Below are positions 1-7,235 of a stretch of 7,418 nucleotides of DNA, piece after piece. The translations under genes and the position numbers were made by a program. The stretch lies in NCBI GenBank assembly GCA_945871755.1, contig CAMBWV010000040.1, forward strand, positions 1-7,418, written 5' to 3'. The notes under the pieces are model-generated. The model saw nothing but the letters and a program-made list of their open reading frames with translations. It was not told the DNA's origin and did not search any database. Source of the stretch: an uncultured Bacteroidales bacterium (lineage in GTDB: Bacteria; Bacteroidota; Bacteroidia; Bacteroidales; Bacteroidaceae). Numbering within the stretch: position 1 is the stretch's first letter; each line of letters opens with the position of its first letter.

Positions 1-99
1 GCTGTGGGGCAGTTGCACCACAATTGTGGGGCAGTTGCACCACAGCTGTGAGGCAGTTGCACCACAGCTGTGAGGCAGTTGCACCACAGCTGTGGGGCA
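1..99. repeat. Tandem array of 22-bp palindromic units, cut by the left edge
   Basis: Four full 22-bp units (1-22, 23-44, 45-66, 67-88) and half of a fifth (89-99) follow head to tail. Each begins GCTGTGRGGC and ends GTTGCACCACA; unit 2 begins ATTGTGG instead. Differences are limited to the first two bases of unit 2 and to G or A at unit position 7. There are two overlapping symmetries. Within a unit, TGTGG pairs with CCACA around a GCA/TGC core. Across each junction lies a perfect palindrome: CCACAATTGTGG at 18-29, CACAGCTGTG at 41-50 and 63-72, CCACAGCTGTGG at 84-95. There are no spacers, so this is not CRISPR. The array begins at base 1, so its true length is unknown. The function is unknown; a variable-number tandem repeat is the simplest reading. 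Confidence 0.93.
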
Positions 100-131
100 A
101 CGGAAATCTCGGAGATAAAAACAAATCTCAT
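1..131 (-). CDS. Possible small repeat-encoded ORF running off the left edge (doubtful)
   Basis: A minus-strand ATG at 131-129 opens a frame with no stop for the 43 codons up to the window edge. It starts MRFVFISEIS and then enters the 22-bp array. Because 22 is not a multiple of three, the peptide repeats every 22 residues (66 bp): PQLWCNC comes back after about 15 intervening residues. The peptide is rich in Cys, Leu and Val. No promoter or known domain is visible, and the opposite strand is also open through the array (3-158), so openness here is partly a property of the repeat. It may not be translated. Confidence 0.15.
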   Translation of the reverse strand, partial: MRFVFISEISVAPQLWCNCLTAVVQLPHSCGATAPQLWCNCPT

Positions 132-227
132 GCTTGCACAATAAACCAAAAGGGCTAGCGGAACTGATAGGCCGCTTTAAGGTTGGTCTATCCACTTCTC
201 CAACAGAAGGAAATCTCATCAAATTCA

Positions 228-271
228 CCTTATATATAATATGGCGTGTCCTTATATATAATATGGAGTGT
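228..271. repeat. Two tandem copies of an A/T-rich 22-bp unit
   Basis: Positions 228-249 and 250-271 carry the same 22-bp unit, made of CCTTATATATAATATGG followed by CGTGT in copy 1 and AGTGT in copy 2, a single difference. It is unrelated in sequence to the array at 1-99 but has the same period. It lies downstream of the operon terminator on the minus strand, so a promoter role for the operon is excluded. The core resembles a sigma70 -10 motif, but that is not the Bacteroidetes consensus. The rest of 100-285 shows no gene. Confidence 0.85.
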
Positions 272-285
272 TGATAGGGAAGCCC

Positions 286-328
286 AAAAAAGACGCGCCC
301 GCTCCTCATCGTGCGAATGGGAACGGGC
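286..328 (-). terminator. Intrinsic terminator of the operon, after lysC
   Basis: On the minus strand, 20 nt after the lysC stop, GCCCGTTCC (328-320) pairs with GGAGCGGGC (305-297). This gives a nine-pair stem with one G-U wobble and a 14-nt loop. Five bases later comes a run of six T (complement of A 286-291). The wobble pairs only in the minus-strand transcript; on the plus strand it is a C/A mismatch, which supports this direction. The 5-nt gap between stem and T-run is slightly long, so termination strength is uncertain. Confidence 0.7.
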
Positions 329-347
329 TAGCCATCTGCTGGCCGCC

Positions 348-1661
348 TTACTGGAAGAGCTTCTGACTCAGTAATTGCAGAGCGGCCTTCTTGTCTTCCT
401 CGCGAACGAGGAAGGAAATGTTGTGGTTGCTACCACCATAGGAAATCATGCGCACGGGAATCTCACGGAGTGCTTCGGTCACGAGGGTTTCGTAACCCAC
501 GTTGCCCCAAGCAAGGTCGCCGACCACACAAATGATACACATATTGTCGTCCACCTCTACTGTGCCGTACTTCTTCAGTTCCTCCAAAATGGGAACGATA
601 CGGCTGATATTGTCAATGCTGAGCGATACGCCCACCTCGGAGGTGGTGACCATATCAATGCTGGTATTGTAGGTCTCAAAGATTTCGAAGACCTTGCGCA
701 AGAAACCCGTAGCCAAGAGCATACGGCTGCTGACAATCTTAATGGCAGTAATATTGTCCTTTGCGGCGACAGCCTTGATGGAGCCGCGCTGCATTTCGTT
801 GTTGATAATCGTTCCAGGGGCGGTGGGGTCCATCGTGTTGAGCAGCCGAACGGGCACGCGGGCATAGCGGGCAGGTTGAATGCAAGTGGGGTGCAGAATC
901 TTGGCACCGAAGTAGGCCAGTTCGGCAGCCTCCTCAAAATGCAACTGACGCACGGGCTGCGTACCTTCCACAATGCGGGGGTCGTTGTTGTGCATGCCGT
1001 CAATGTCGGTCCAAATCTGAATCTCCTCAGCACGCAGGGCTGCACCAATGAGACAAGCGGTATAGTCGGAACCGCCTCGCTGGAGATTGTCAATCTCGCC
1101 CTTGCGGTTGCGACAGATAAAACCTTGCGTGATATACAGATCGTAACCCTTGTGGGCGTCCAGGAGCGTCTTCAGTTGGGTATTGATATAAGGCGAATCG
1201 GGCTCACCGTTCTCGTCAATGCGCATATACTCCAGCGCGGGCAGGAGATACACCTTCACGCCCTGTTCGCGCAGATAATTGGTCACCATATTGGTGCTCA
1301 TCAATTCTCCTTGCGCCAGGATGGCCTTCTCGTTGGCATCCGTAAAGTCGCATCCCGCAAAGCTATGCAGGTACATGATGATTTCCTCGAGGAGGGCGCG
1401 CGTCTGCTGCTTGGTTTCCTCTTTCTCATAGAGTTCCTCAACGTGCTGCATGTACTTCGTGCGCAATTTATTGATGACGCTTCCTGCGGCCTCGGAATTG
1501 CGCTTTCGGTAGTAGTCAGAGATTTCTACAAGCGAGTTGGTAGTACCCGACATGGCCGAGAGGACCACAATCTTCTGCTGTCCGTCGTTGATGAGGCGGA
1601 CCACTTCTTTCATGCGTTGGGGCGTACCTACTGAGGTGCCACCAAATTTTAGGACTTTCAT
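348..1661 (-). CDS. lysC: Aspartokinase, monofunctional, lysine-sensitive AKIII type
   Basis: This enzyme phosphorylates L-aspartate with ATP in the cytoplasm, the first step towards lysine, diaminopimelate, threonine and methionine. Visible motifs in the 437 residues are the kinase N-terminus KFGGTSVG (5-12), GEL (118-120), RGGSDYTA (195-202), WTDIDG (217-222) and FGAKILHP (251-258). Two ACT regulatory domains follow, at about 303-365 and 372-437. The first contains GFLRKVFEIF (319-328) and SIDMVTTSEVGVSLSID (334-350), which closely match the lysine-binding segment of E. coli LysC. Feedback inhibition by lysine is therefore likely. The length is near the 449 residues of E. coli LysC, and there is no homoserine dehydrogenase fusion. 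It is the last gene of the minus-strand run, 36 bp after ftsE and 20 bp before the terminator. There is no lysine riboswitch in the 36-bp gap. Which aspartokinase class it represents physiologically is inferred. Confidence 0.97.
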   Translation of the reverse strand: MKVLKFGGTSVGTPQRMKEVVRLINDGQQKIVVLSAMSGTTNSLVEISDYYRKRNSEAAGSVINKLRTKYMQHVEELYEKEETKQQTRALLEEIIMYLHSFAGCDFTDANEKAILAQGELMSTNMVTNYLREQGVKVYLLPALEYMRIDENGEPDSPYINTQLKTLLDAHKGYDLYITQGFICRNRKGEIDNLQRGGSDYTACLIGAALRAEEIQIWTDIDGMHNNDPRIVEGTQPVRQLHFEEAAELAYFGAKILHPTCIQPARYARVPVRLLNTMDPTAPGTIINNEMQRGSIKAVAAKDNITAIKIVSSRMLLATGFLRKVFEIFETYNTSIDMVTTSEVGVSLSIDNISRIVPILEELKKYGTVEVDDNMCIICVVGDLAWGNVGYETLVTEALREIPVRMISYGGSNHNISFLVREEDKKAALQLLSQKLFQ

Positions 1662-1697
1662 ATTGGGGATTTATAATTTCAGGGTTGTATGTTTCTG

Positions 1698-2435
1698 CTA
1701 AGCCTCCATCACAACGGCTTCTTCCTCCGCAGCTGGCTCATCGCCAAGGGGCACGATGGGATTGTTGTACTGCTCTGTCACTTCGCTTACCTTGCCGTCC
1801 TTGCAGAGATAAACAATGCCAGGATAAGACTGAAGGATGCTGAGGTTATGGGTAACGATGACTACTGCGGTGCCTTGGTCGCACACAGAGCGCAACAGGG
1901 CAATGATATGATCACTGGTTTCGCGGTCGAGATTGCCTGTGGGCTCGTCGGCCAGAATAATTTCGGGCTCATTGAGAAGCGCACGTGCAATGGCCACGCG
2001 CTGCTGTTCGCCGCCCGACAGTTCGTGGGGATAGGCTTGCAGGCGGTCAGCCAAGCCCACCTGTTGCAGCACCTTCTGAATGCGTTCCTCGCGGGCCGCA
2101 CGCTTCTTCCATCCCGTGGCCCGCAATACGAAATCCAGGTTGTCGGCCACAGTACGGTCACGCAGCAACTGGTAATCCTGGAAGACGATGCCCATCCTGC
2201 GGCGCAGGGCTGGGATATGCTTGCGCTTGATGCGAATCAGGTCGCACGCTAGCACCTCAACCTTCTCGCCGTCCGCGGGCAGTTCGGCATAGAGGGTCTT
2301 GAGCAAGGAGCTTTTTCCCGAACCGACCTTACCTATTATATATACGAACTCGCCTTGGTCCACGTGCATATTGACCTCTGTCAAAAGGTCGCGCTCGGGC
2401 AGGGAGATAACGGCATTGGATAATTCTATGAGCAT
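1698..2435 (-). CDS. ftsE: Cell-division ABC transporter ATP-binding protein FtsE
   Basis: This is an ABC ATPase of the FtsE/LolD/MacB size class. In the FtsE family it partners membrane protein FtsX and couples ATP hydrolysis to peptidoglycan hydrolase activation at the septum. The 245 residues carry a Walker [10 protein letters not shown] (35-43), Q-loop Gln86 in VFQDYQLL, signature LSGGEQQR (139-146), Walker B ILADEP (160-165), D-loop GNLD (167-170) and switch His196 in VTHN. All catalytic residues are present. A Glu/Ala-rich acidic tail from about residue 220 makes it somewhat longer than E. coli FtsE (222 residues). No ftsX or other permease gene is in the window, so the assignment rests on sequence character (notably VFQDYQLL and the domain length). 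Another two-subunit lipoprotein-type ABC system cannot be fully excluded. It lies 92 bp after lepA, the widest gap in the run, and 36 bp before lysC. Confidence 0.85.
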   Translation of the reverse strand: MLIELSNAVISLPERDLLTEVNMHVDQGEFVYIIGKVGSGKSSLLKTLYAELPADGEKVEVLACDLIRIKRKHIPALRRRMGIVFQDYQLLRDRTVADNLDFVLRATGWKKRAAREERIQKVLQQVGLADRLQAYPHELSGGEQQRVAIARALLNEPEIILADEPTGNLDRETSDHIIALLRSVCDQGTAVVIVTHNLSILQSYPGIVYLCKDGKVSEVTEQYNNPIVPLGDEPAAEEEAVVMEA

Positions 2436-2527
2436 GGGGGAATGGAGAAATCTAGGGAGATGATTTTGGAGGAGTTGGGGTAGTCTCAGCTCCCCACTCA
2501 GCGGTAATGGTTTCCGATGGAGGATTA

Positions 2528-4309
2528 CTAATCCAACTTGAGCACAGCGAGGAAGGCTTTCTGCGGCACCTGCACATTGCCGATTTCCTTCATGCGCTTT
2601 TTGCCTCGCTTCTGTTTTTCCAGCAGTTTGCGCTTACGGCTCACGTCACCACCATAACATTTGGCAGTCACGTCCTTGCGCACTTGCTTGACGGTTTCGC
2701 GGGCAATAATCTTAGCACCGATAGCGGCTTGGATGGCAATGTCAAACTGCTGACGGGGCAGCAGTTCCTTGAGTTTCTCGCACATACGGCGACCGAAATA
2801 GACGGAGTTGTCCACGTGCGTGAGTGTAGATAAGGCATCCACGGGCTCGCCATTGAGGAGAATATCCAATTTCACCAGTTTTGAGGGGCGGAAGGCTATG
2901 GGATGATAGTCAAAGGAAGCGTAACCCTTCGAGATAGACTTGAGTTTGTCGTAGAAGTCAATGACGATTTCTGCCAGCGGCATGTCGTAGTACAACTCTA
3001 CGCGGTCGCCCGAGACGTATTCCTGTTTGACCAGCTCGCCGCGCTTTCCGAGGCACAGCGTCATGATATTGCCAATATAATCTGTGCGCGTGATGATGGA
3101 GGCACGAATATAAGGCTCTTCAATATGCTCAATCTCTGTCTGGTCGGGCATGCCTGCTGGATTGTGCACCTCGCGCATCTCCCCATGCTTGTCAAAGATA
3201 TGGTAACTCACATTGGGGACGGTCGTGATGACGTTCATATTAAATTCGCGGTCGAGGCGTTCCTGCACGATTTCCATATGGAGCAGTCCAAGGAAGCCGC
3301 AGCGGAATCCAAATCCGAGGGCTACGGAAGATTCGGGCTGGAAACTCAGCGAGGCATCGTTCAGTTGGAGTTTCTCCAACGAGGTGCGCAACTGCTCGAA
3401 GTCTTCTGTCTCGATGGGATAGACACCAGCGAAGACCATAGGCTTGACTTCCTCAAATCCAGCAATGGCTTCCTCGCAGGGATTGTCCAGGGCCGTAATC
3501 GTATCGCCCACCTTCACTTCTGTGGCCGTCTTGATGCCCGAAACGATGTAGCCCACGTCGCCGCAATGGAGAGTGCGACGCGGCGAAAGTTCCATCTTGA
3601 GCACGCCCACCTCGTCGGCACTGTATTTTTTCTTCGTATTGACAAAGAGCACCTGCTGGCCTTGGCTGATAGAGCCGTTGACAATTTTGAAATAGGCGAT
3701 AATACCGCGGAAAGAATTGAACACGCTGTCGAAAATCAAGGCTTGAAGAGGCGCGTTCTCGTCGCCCTCGGGAGCCGGGATGCGCTCCACAACGGCTCGC
3801 AGGATGTCGTCCACTCCCTCGCCCGTCTTGCCCGAAGCACGGATAATCTCTTCGCGTTTGCAGCCGAGAAGTTCTATGATTTCGTCCTCCACTTCTTCGG
3901 GCATGGAGTTGGGCATGTCGCATTTGTTGAGCACGGGAATAATTTCCAAGTTGTGCTCAATGGCCATGTACAAATTGGAAATGGTTTGGGCCTGTACGCC
4001 CTGCGTGGAGTCAACTACGAGGAGGCAACCCTCGCAAGCGGCAATGCTGCGCGAAACCTCGTAGGCAAAGTCCACGTGACCCGGAGTGTCAATCAGGTTG
4101 AGCACATAGGTTTCGCCATCCATCTGATACTCCATCTGGATGGCGTGGCTCTTGATGGTAATGCCGCGTTCGCGCTCTAGGTCCATATCATCAAGCATCT
4201 GTCCTTCGGTCACACGAATGGTTTGCGTGCGTTCCAGCAAACGGTCGGCCAGGGTACTCTTTCCGTGGTCGATATGGGCGATGATGCAGAAATTTCGAAT
4301 GTGTTTCAT
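2528..4309 (-). CDS. lepA: Elongation factor 4 (LepA), ribosome-associated GTPase
   Basis: LepA is a translational GTPase that binds the ribosome; it has been linked to back-translocation, initiation and 30S assembly. At 593 residues it is full length. GTPase motifs are G1 AHIDHGKST (11-19), G2 RERGITIKS (46-54), G3 DTPGHVDF (74-81), G4 NKCD (128-131) and G5 SGK (159-161). The beta-barrel domain II follows at about 190-275. The domain III signature [16 protein letters not shown] is at 332-347, and an EF-G-like domain V lies at about 400-480. The LepA-specific C-terminal domain (about 490-593) contains [18 protein letters not shown] (549-566), the basic tRNA-facing segment that separates LepA from EF-G. 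SGK at G5 replaces the commoner SAK. The start follows a pyrimidine-rich stretch with no Shine-Dalgarno sequence. The gene begins 23 bp after the rfbC stop. Internal plus-strand frames are shadows. Confidence 0.98.
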   Translation of the reverse strand: MKHIRNFCIIAHIDHGKSTLADRLLERTQTIRVTEGQMLDDMDLERERGITIKSHAIQMEYQMDGETYVLNLIDTPGHVDFAYEVSRSIAACEGCLLVVDSTQGVQAQTISNLYMAIEHNLEIIPVLNKCDMPNSMPEEVEDEIIELLGCKREEIIRASGKTGEGVDDILRAVVERIPAPEGDENAPLQALIFDSVFNSFRGIIAYFKIVNGSISQGQQVLFVNTKKKYSADEVGVLKMELSPRRTLHCGDVGYIVSGIKTATEVKVGDTITALDNPCEEAIAGFEEVKPMVFAGVYPIETEDFEQLRTSLEKLQLNDASLSFQPESSVALGFGFRCGFLGLLHMEIVQERLDREFNMNVITTVPNVSYHIFDKHGEMREVHNPAGMPDQTEIEHIEEPYIRASIITRTDYIGNIMTLCLGKRGELVKQEYVSGDRVELYYDMPLAEIVIDFYDKLKSISKGYASFDYHPIAFRPSKLVKLDILLNGEPVDALSTLTHVDNSVYFGRRMCEKLKELLPRQQFDIAIQAAIGAKIIARETVKQVRKDVTAKCYGGDVSRKRKLLEKQKRGKKRMKEIGNVQVPQKAFLAVLKLD

Positions 4310-4332
4310 GTGGGCTGTTTGGAGGGAGGGGT

Positions 4333-4890
4333 TTAGAACTTCTCTGCTTCAAGGAAACTAACGGCGCGGCGCAGGTCTTTCTCGCTCAGCACCAACTGGT
4401 CGGCAGGAATATCGGGCCACTGGATGGCCAGCGTGGGGTCGTTGTAGGCTATGCTGCATTCGGCTTCGGGCGCATAGCGATTATCTACTTTGTAGCAGAA
4501 CACGGCCTCGTCCGAGAGGACCATGAAGCCATGGGCGAATCCGCGGGGCACGAACATGGTTGTTCCCTTCTCAGCATCGAGTTCCACCATGGCATATTTG
4601 CCAAATGTGGGCGAGTTCTGGCGCAGGTCAACGGCCACATCCACCACGCGGCCACGCAGGGCGCGAACCAATTTGGCCTGCGAGGCATCGCCTTTCTGAT
4701 AATGCAGGCCACGGAGGACACCGTACGTGGATTTCGACTCGTTCTCCTGCACAAATTCAACGGCGTAACCCAGATGGGCCTCGAAGTCGGCCTTGCGCCA
4801 AGTTTCCATGAAATATCCGCGGTCGTCGGTAAACTTCTTGGGTTCCATCACCCACACATCGGGGAGAATATCGTGTTGCTTGTATTCCAT
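4333..4890 (-). CDS. rfbC: dTDP-4-dehydrorhamnose 3,5-epimerase
   Basis: RfbC (RmlC) epimerises C3 and C5 of dTDP-4-keto-6-deoxyglucose, the third step in making dTDP-L-rhamnose for surface polysaccharide. The 185-residue protein has the usual length of this dimeric cupin family. Key residues are visible: RGYF (24-27), catalytic His63 within LRGLHYQ (59-65) with Arg60, Lys73, Asp84 in VDVAVDL, His120 in PRGFAHGF (115-122) and Tyr133 in FCYKVDNRY (131-139), the proposed acid. An Asp in LSEKD (172) is likely the partner of the catalytic His. The other three rhamnose genes (rfbA, rfbB, rfbD) are not in the window. The gene starts 11 bp after the clpC stop, so translation may be coupled, and it is 23 bp upstream of lepA. 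The start codon is preceded by A/T-rich sequence. Confidence 0.97.
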   Translation of the reverse strand: MEYKQHDILPDVWVMEPKKFTDDRGYFMETWRKADFEAHLGYAVEFVQENESKSTYGVLRGLHYQKGDASQAKLVRALRGRVVDVAVDLRQNSPTFGKYAMVELDAEKGTTMFVPRGFAHGFMVLSDEAVFCYKVDNRYAPEAECSIAYNDPTLAIQWPDIPADQLVLSEKDLRRAVSFLEAEKF

Positions 4891-4901
4891 ATATAATTAT
4901 G

Positions 4902-7019
4902 TTATTTGTCGAATTGAATTTCCAGTTTGCCGTCTATACTGTCAAAGACCACCCTACCCTTTCGATCGGGATTATCGAGCAGCATATCGCAGAGAGCGTC
5001 TTCAATGTGTTCGCGGATGGCGCGCTTCACGGAGCGGGCACCCGATTTGGGCTCAAAGCCCTTCTTGACCAAGAAGTCGTAGGCGGCATCCGTCAGGTGG
5101 AGTTCGATTTCCTGATTCTCCTTGAGGCGTGCGGCCAACTTACCTACTTCGAGGCGCACAATCTGGAGGGCATCTTGCTCATTCAAGGTGTGGAACATGA
5201 TAATATCGTCCAGACGGCCCAAGAACTCGGGGGCAAACTGACGGCTGAGAGCTTTGCGCACAATAGATTCGGTTTGGGCGCCTGCGGTCTCGGCCGAAAT
5301 GCCGAAGCCAACGCCTGCACCAAATTCGCTAATCTGTCGCGAACCGCTGTTGGAGGTCATAATAATAATGGTGTTGCGGAAATCAACGGTCGTGCCGTTG
5401 CCATCGGTCATACGACCTTCGTCCATCACCTGCAGGAGGGTGTTGAACACATCAGGATGGGCCTTTTCAATTTCGTCCAACAGGATGACGCTGTAAGGAT
5501 GGCGGCGCACTTTCTCGGTGAGCTGTCCTCCTTCATCATAACCCACATATCCCGGAGGCGCACCTACGAGACGACTGGTCGTATGCTTCTCGCCGTACTC
5601 GCTCATATCTACGCGGATGAGGGCGTCAGCGCTGCCAAACATCCATTCGGCCAAGGTGCGCACCAAGTGGGTCTTACCCACACCCGTTGAACCTACAAAC
5701 ATGAACGTGCCAATGGGGCGGTCGCCGCCGCCAAGGCCCACGCGGTTGCGTGTGATGGCGCGCGTCAGTTGGTCAATCGCCTTATCCTGGGCAATCACCT
5801 TTGATTTCAATGCGGCAGCCATACCGCGCAAGCGTTCATTCTCGCTCTGTGCCACACGCGTGATGGGCACACCGCTCATCATGCTGACCACCTTGGCCAC
5901 GTCCTCGGGCGTCACCTCGGGACAGTTGTGCTTGAGCGTATTGATCCATTCGCGGTTGCGCTTGTCCAGCTGTTCTTGCAACTGGGCAACACTATCGCGC
6001 AGGCGGGCGGCCAGTTCGTAATCCTGTTTTTTGGCAGCCTCAGCCTTATGCCCTTTGAGCATGGCTATTTCGGCTTCGAGGTCCTTGATATCACTGGGCA
6101 CAGCCACGTGGGTCATTCGCATACGGCTACCGGCCTCGTCAAGAGCATCCAGCGCTTTGTCGGGCTGGGCGCGGTTGGTGATATATTGTGTCGTCAGGCG
6201 CACACAGGCTTCCAGCGACTCGGGCGTGTATTTTACAGAATGGTGTTCCTCGTAGCGGCTCACCACGTTGCGCAGGATGTTCAAGGTCTCCTCTGTTGAC
6301 GTGGGTTCTACCAGAATCTTCTGAAAACGACGCTCCAAGGCTCCATCCTTCTCGATGCTTTTGCGGTATTCGTCCTGCGTCGTAGCACCGATACATTGCA
6401 CTTCGCCACGCGCCAAAGCAGGCTTCAGCATATTGGCCGCATCCAGCGAACCAGGCGCGCCACCTGCTCCTACGATGGTATGAATCTCATCCACGAAGAG
6501 GATGAACTCCTTATGCTCACGCAATTCCTGAATCAGGCGGCGGAGGCGTTCCTCAAACTGTCCGCGATATTGCGTACCAGCCACCAAGGCCGACATATCC
6601 AGCGAAATGATGCGCTTGCCGATAAGCGTGTGGGGCACAGTGCGTTGCACAATGCGCGTAGCCAGTCCTTCAACCACGGCACTCTTGCCCACTCCAGGCT
6701 CACCAATCAGCACGGGATTATTCTTCTTGCGACGACAAAGGATTTGGGCAATGCGCATAATCTCAGTTTCGCGCCCCACCACGGGGTCGAGCAGTCCGTC
6801 TTCAGCGCGCTTCGTAATATCCACGCCGTAGGTATTGATAACGGGTGTATCGCCCTTGCTTTGCTTTTGCTTGGTGTCTTCGGTGCTATTGGCACGCGAC
6901 TTATCCCCGCTAGGGCCATCGTTCTCGCCGAAAGCATCGGGAGTATCGTCCACCATTCCAAAACGATTGTAAGGGGTGGACTGTATATTTTCTATGTTAT
7001 AGTCTGTCTGTAGTTTCAT
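4902..7019 (-). CDS. clpC: ClpC-like AAA+ unfoldase lacking the N-terminal Clp_N domain
   Basis: This is a Hsp100/ClpC-family ATPase that probably unfolds proteins and feeds them to ClpP. The 705 residues start with about 65 hydrophilic Asp/Ser/Lys-rich residues with no domain. The first AAA+ module follows: Walker A GEPGVGKS (106-113), pore loop YRG (151-153), Walker B FVDE (175-178), and ALERRF (227-232) with the arginine finger. A short middle domain carries a UVR-type motif, [15 protein letters not shown] (330-344). The second module has Walker A GSTGVGKT (443-450), pore loop GYVG (490-493), Walker B LLDE (513-516), sensor-1 TSN (555-557), GRLDD (601-605) and sensor-2 GARSVKRA (660-667). 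VGF (570-572) matches the ClpP-docking loop of ClpC. Family members are usually about 820-860 residues with a Clp_N repeat of about 150, absent here. The start is secure because an in-frame TAA lies at 7061-7059. The gene heads the operon, 11 bp before rfbC. ClpL is also N-domain-less, but the UVR and VGF elements favour ClpC. Confidence 0.93.
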   Translation of the reverse strand: MKLQTDYNIENIQSTPYNRFGMVDDTPDAFGENDGPSGDKSRANSTEDTKQKQSKGDTPVINTYGVDITKRAEDGLLDPVVGRETEIMRIAQILCRRKKNNPVLIGEPGVGKSAVVEGLATRIVQRTVPHTLIGKRIISLDMSALVAGTQYRGQFEERLRRLIQELREHKEFILFVDEIHTIVGAGGAPGSLDAANMLKPALARGEVQCIGATTQDEYRKSIEKDGALERRFQKILVEPTSTEETLNILRNVVSRYEEHHSVKYTPESLEACVRLTTQYITNRAQPDKALDALDEAGSRMRMTHVAVPSDIKDLEAEIAMLKGHKAEAAKKQDYELAARLRDSVAQLQEQLDKRNREWINTLKHNCPEVTPEDVAKVVSMMSGVPITRVAQSENERLRGMAAALKSKVIAQDKAIDQLTRAITRNRVGLGGGDRPIGTFMFVGSTGVGKTHLVRTLAEWMFGSADALIRVDMSEYGEKHTTSRLVGAPPGYVGYDEGGQLTEKVRRHPYSVILLDEIEKAHPDVFNTLLQVMDEGRMTDGNGTTVDFRNTIIIMTSNSGSRQISEFGAGVGFGISAETAGAQTESIVRKALSRQFAPEFLGRLDDIIMFHTLNEQDALQIVRLEVGKLAARLKENQEIELHLTDAAYDFLVKKGFEPKSGARSVKRAIREHIEDALCDMLLDNPDRKGRVVFDSIDGKLEIQFDK

Positions 7020-7053
7020 AATTGTGTCAGTATTCCATACAAATTTTCGCGCA

Positions 7054-7061
7054 CAAAGTTA
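7054..7061 (-). promoter_or_regulatory. Candidate Bacteroidetes -7 box for the clpC operon
   Basis: Read on the minus strand, 7061-7054 is TAACTTTG, an exact match to the Bacteroidetes primary-sigma -7 consensus TAnnTTTG. Transcription would start near 7047-7050, giving a leader of about 30 nt before the clpC ATG at 7019. No good -33 TTTG box is seen at the expected spacing of about 19-21 bp, so the promoter is weak or needs an activator. It is the only TAnnTTTG match I found on this strand between 7020 and 7418. Its TAA is also an in-frame stop for the clpC frame. Confidence 0.5.
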
Positions 7062-7199
7062 GGTATTTTCCGCGAAATAGCCTATAAAGTGACGGATAGA
7101 TTGCGGATTTGCCTGCCGAATGCTTAGGTGTAATACATAGGTGTTCCAACAAAGCCCCTTCTTCAAGCGCCAAACAGCCTCCTTGGCCAGAAATTAGCA

Positions 7200-7235
7200 A
7201 CCTGAGTACTTACTTGAAACGATAGCAACTCAGGT
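7200..7235. repeat. Inverted repeat with 8-bp perfect arms
   Basis: ACCTGAGT (7200-7207) and ACTCAGGT (7228-7235) are exact inverted arms around a 20-nt centre. The repeat overlaps the stop codon end of the small frame at 7210-7350. No T-run follows on either strand, so it is not a standard terminator. It is the leftmost member of a cluster of four dyads that reaches 7294. Confidence 0.6.

Noticed and set aside
1..99. CRISPR array
   Set aside because: The repeats abut one another with no spacers and no cas gene is present.
157..176. AGCGG/CCGCT hairpin followed by TTT as a plus-strand terminator
   Set aside because: The stem is only five pairs and the T-run three bases, and no plus-strand gene precedes it with confidence.
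375..1634. 419-codon open frame on the plus strand
   Set aside because: It is exactly antisense to lysC, whose motifs are all intact. The translation has no recognisable domain; it reflects codon bias of the true gene.
2473..2498. Hairpin in the lepA-ftsE gap (TGGGG 2476-2480 with CCCCA 2492-2496) as a terminator
   Set aside because: No T-run follows on either strand and the stem is short. It may affect mRNA stability, but an intrinsic terminator is not supported.
2903..4180. 425-codon open frame on the plus strand
   Set aside because: It is antisense to lepA and shows no family signature; a shadow frame.
7169..7187. GCCAA/TTGGC hairpin and an AGGAGG (minus strand) between the small frame and clpC
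   Set aside because: The stem is five pairs with no T-run, and the AGGAGG has no start codon at a useful distance; both fit chance.
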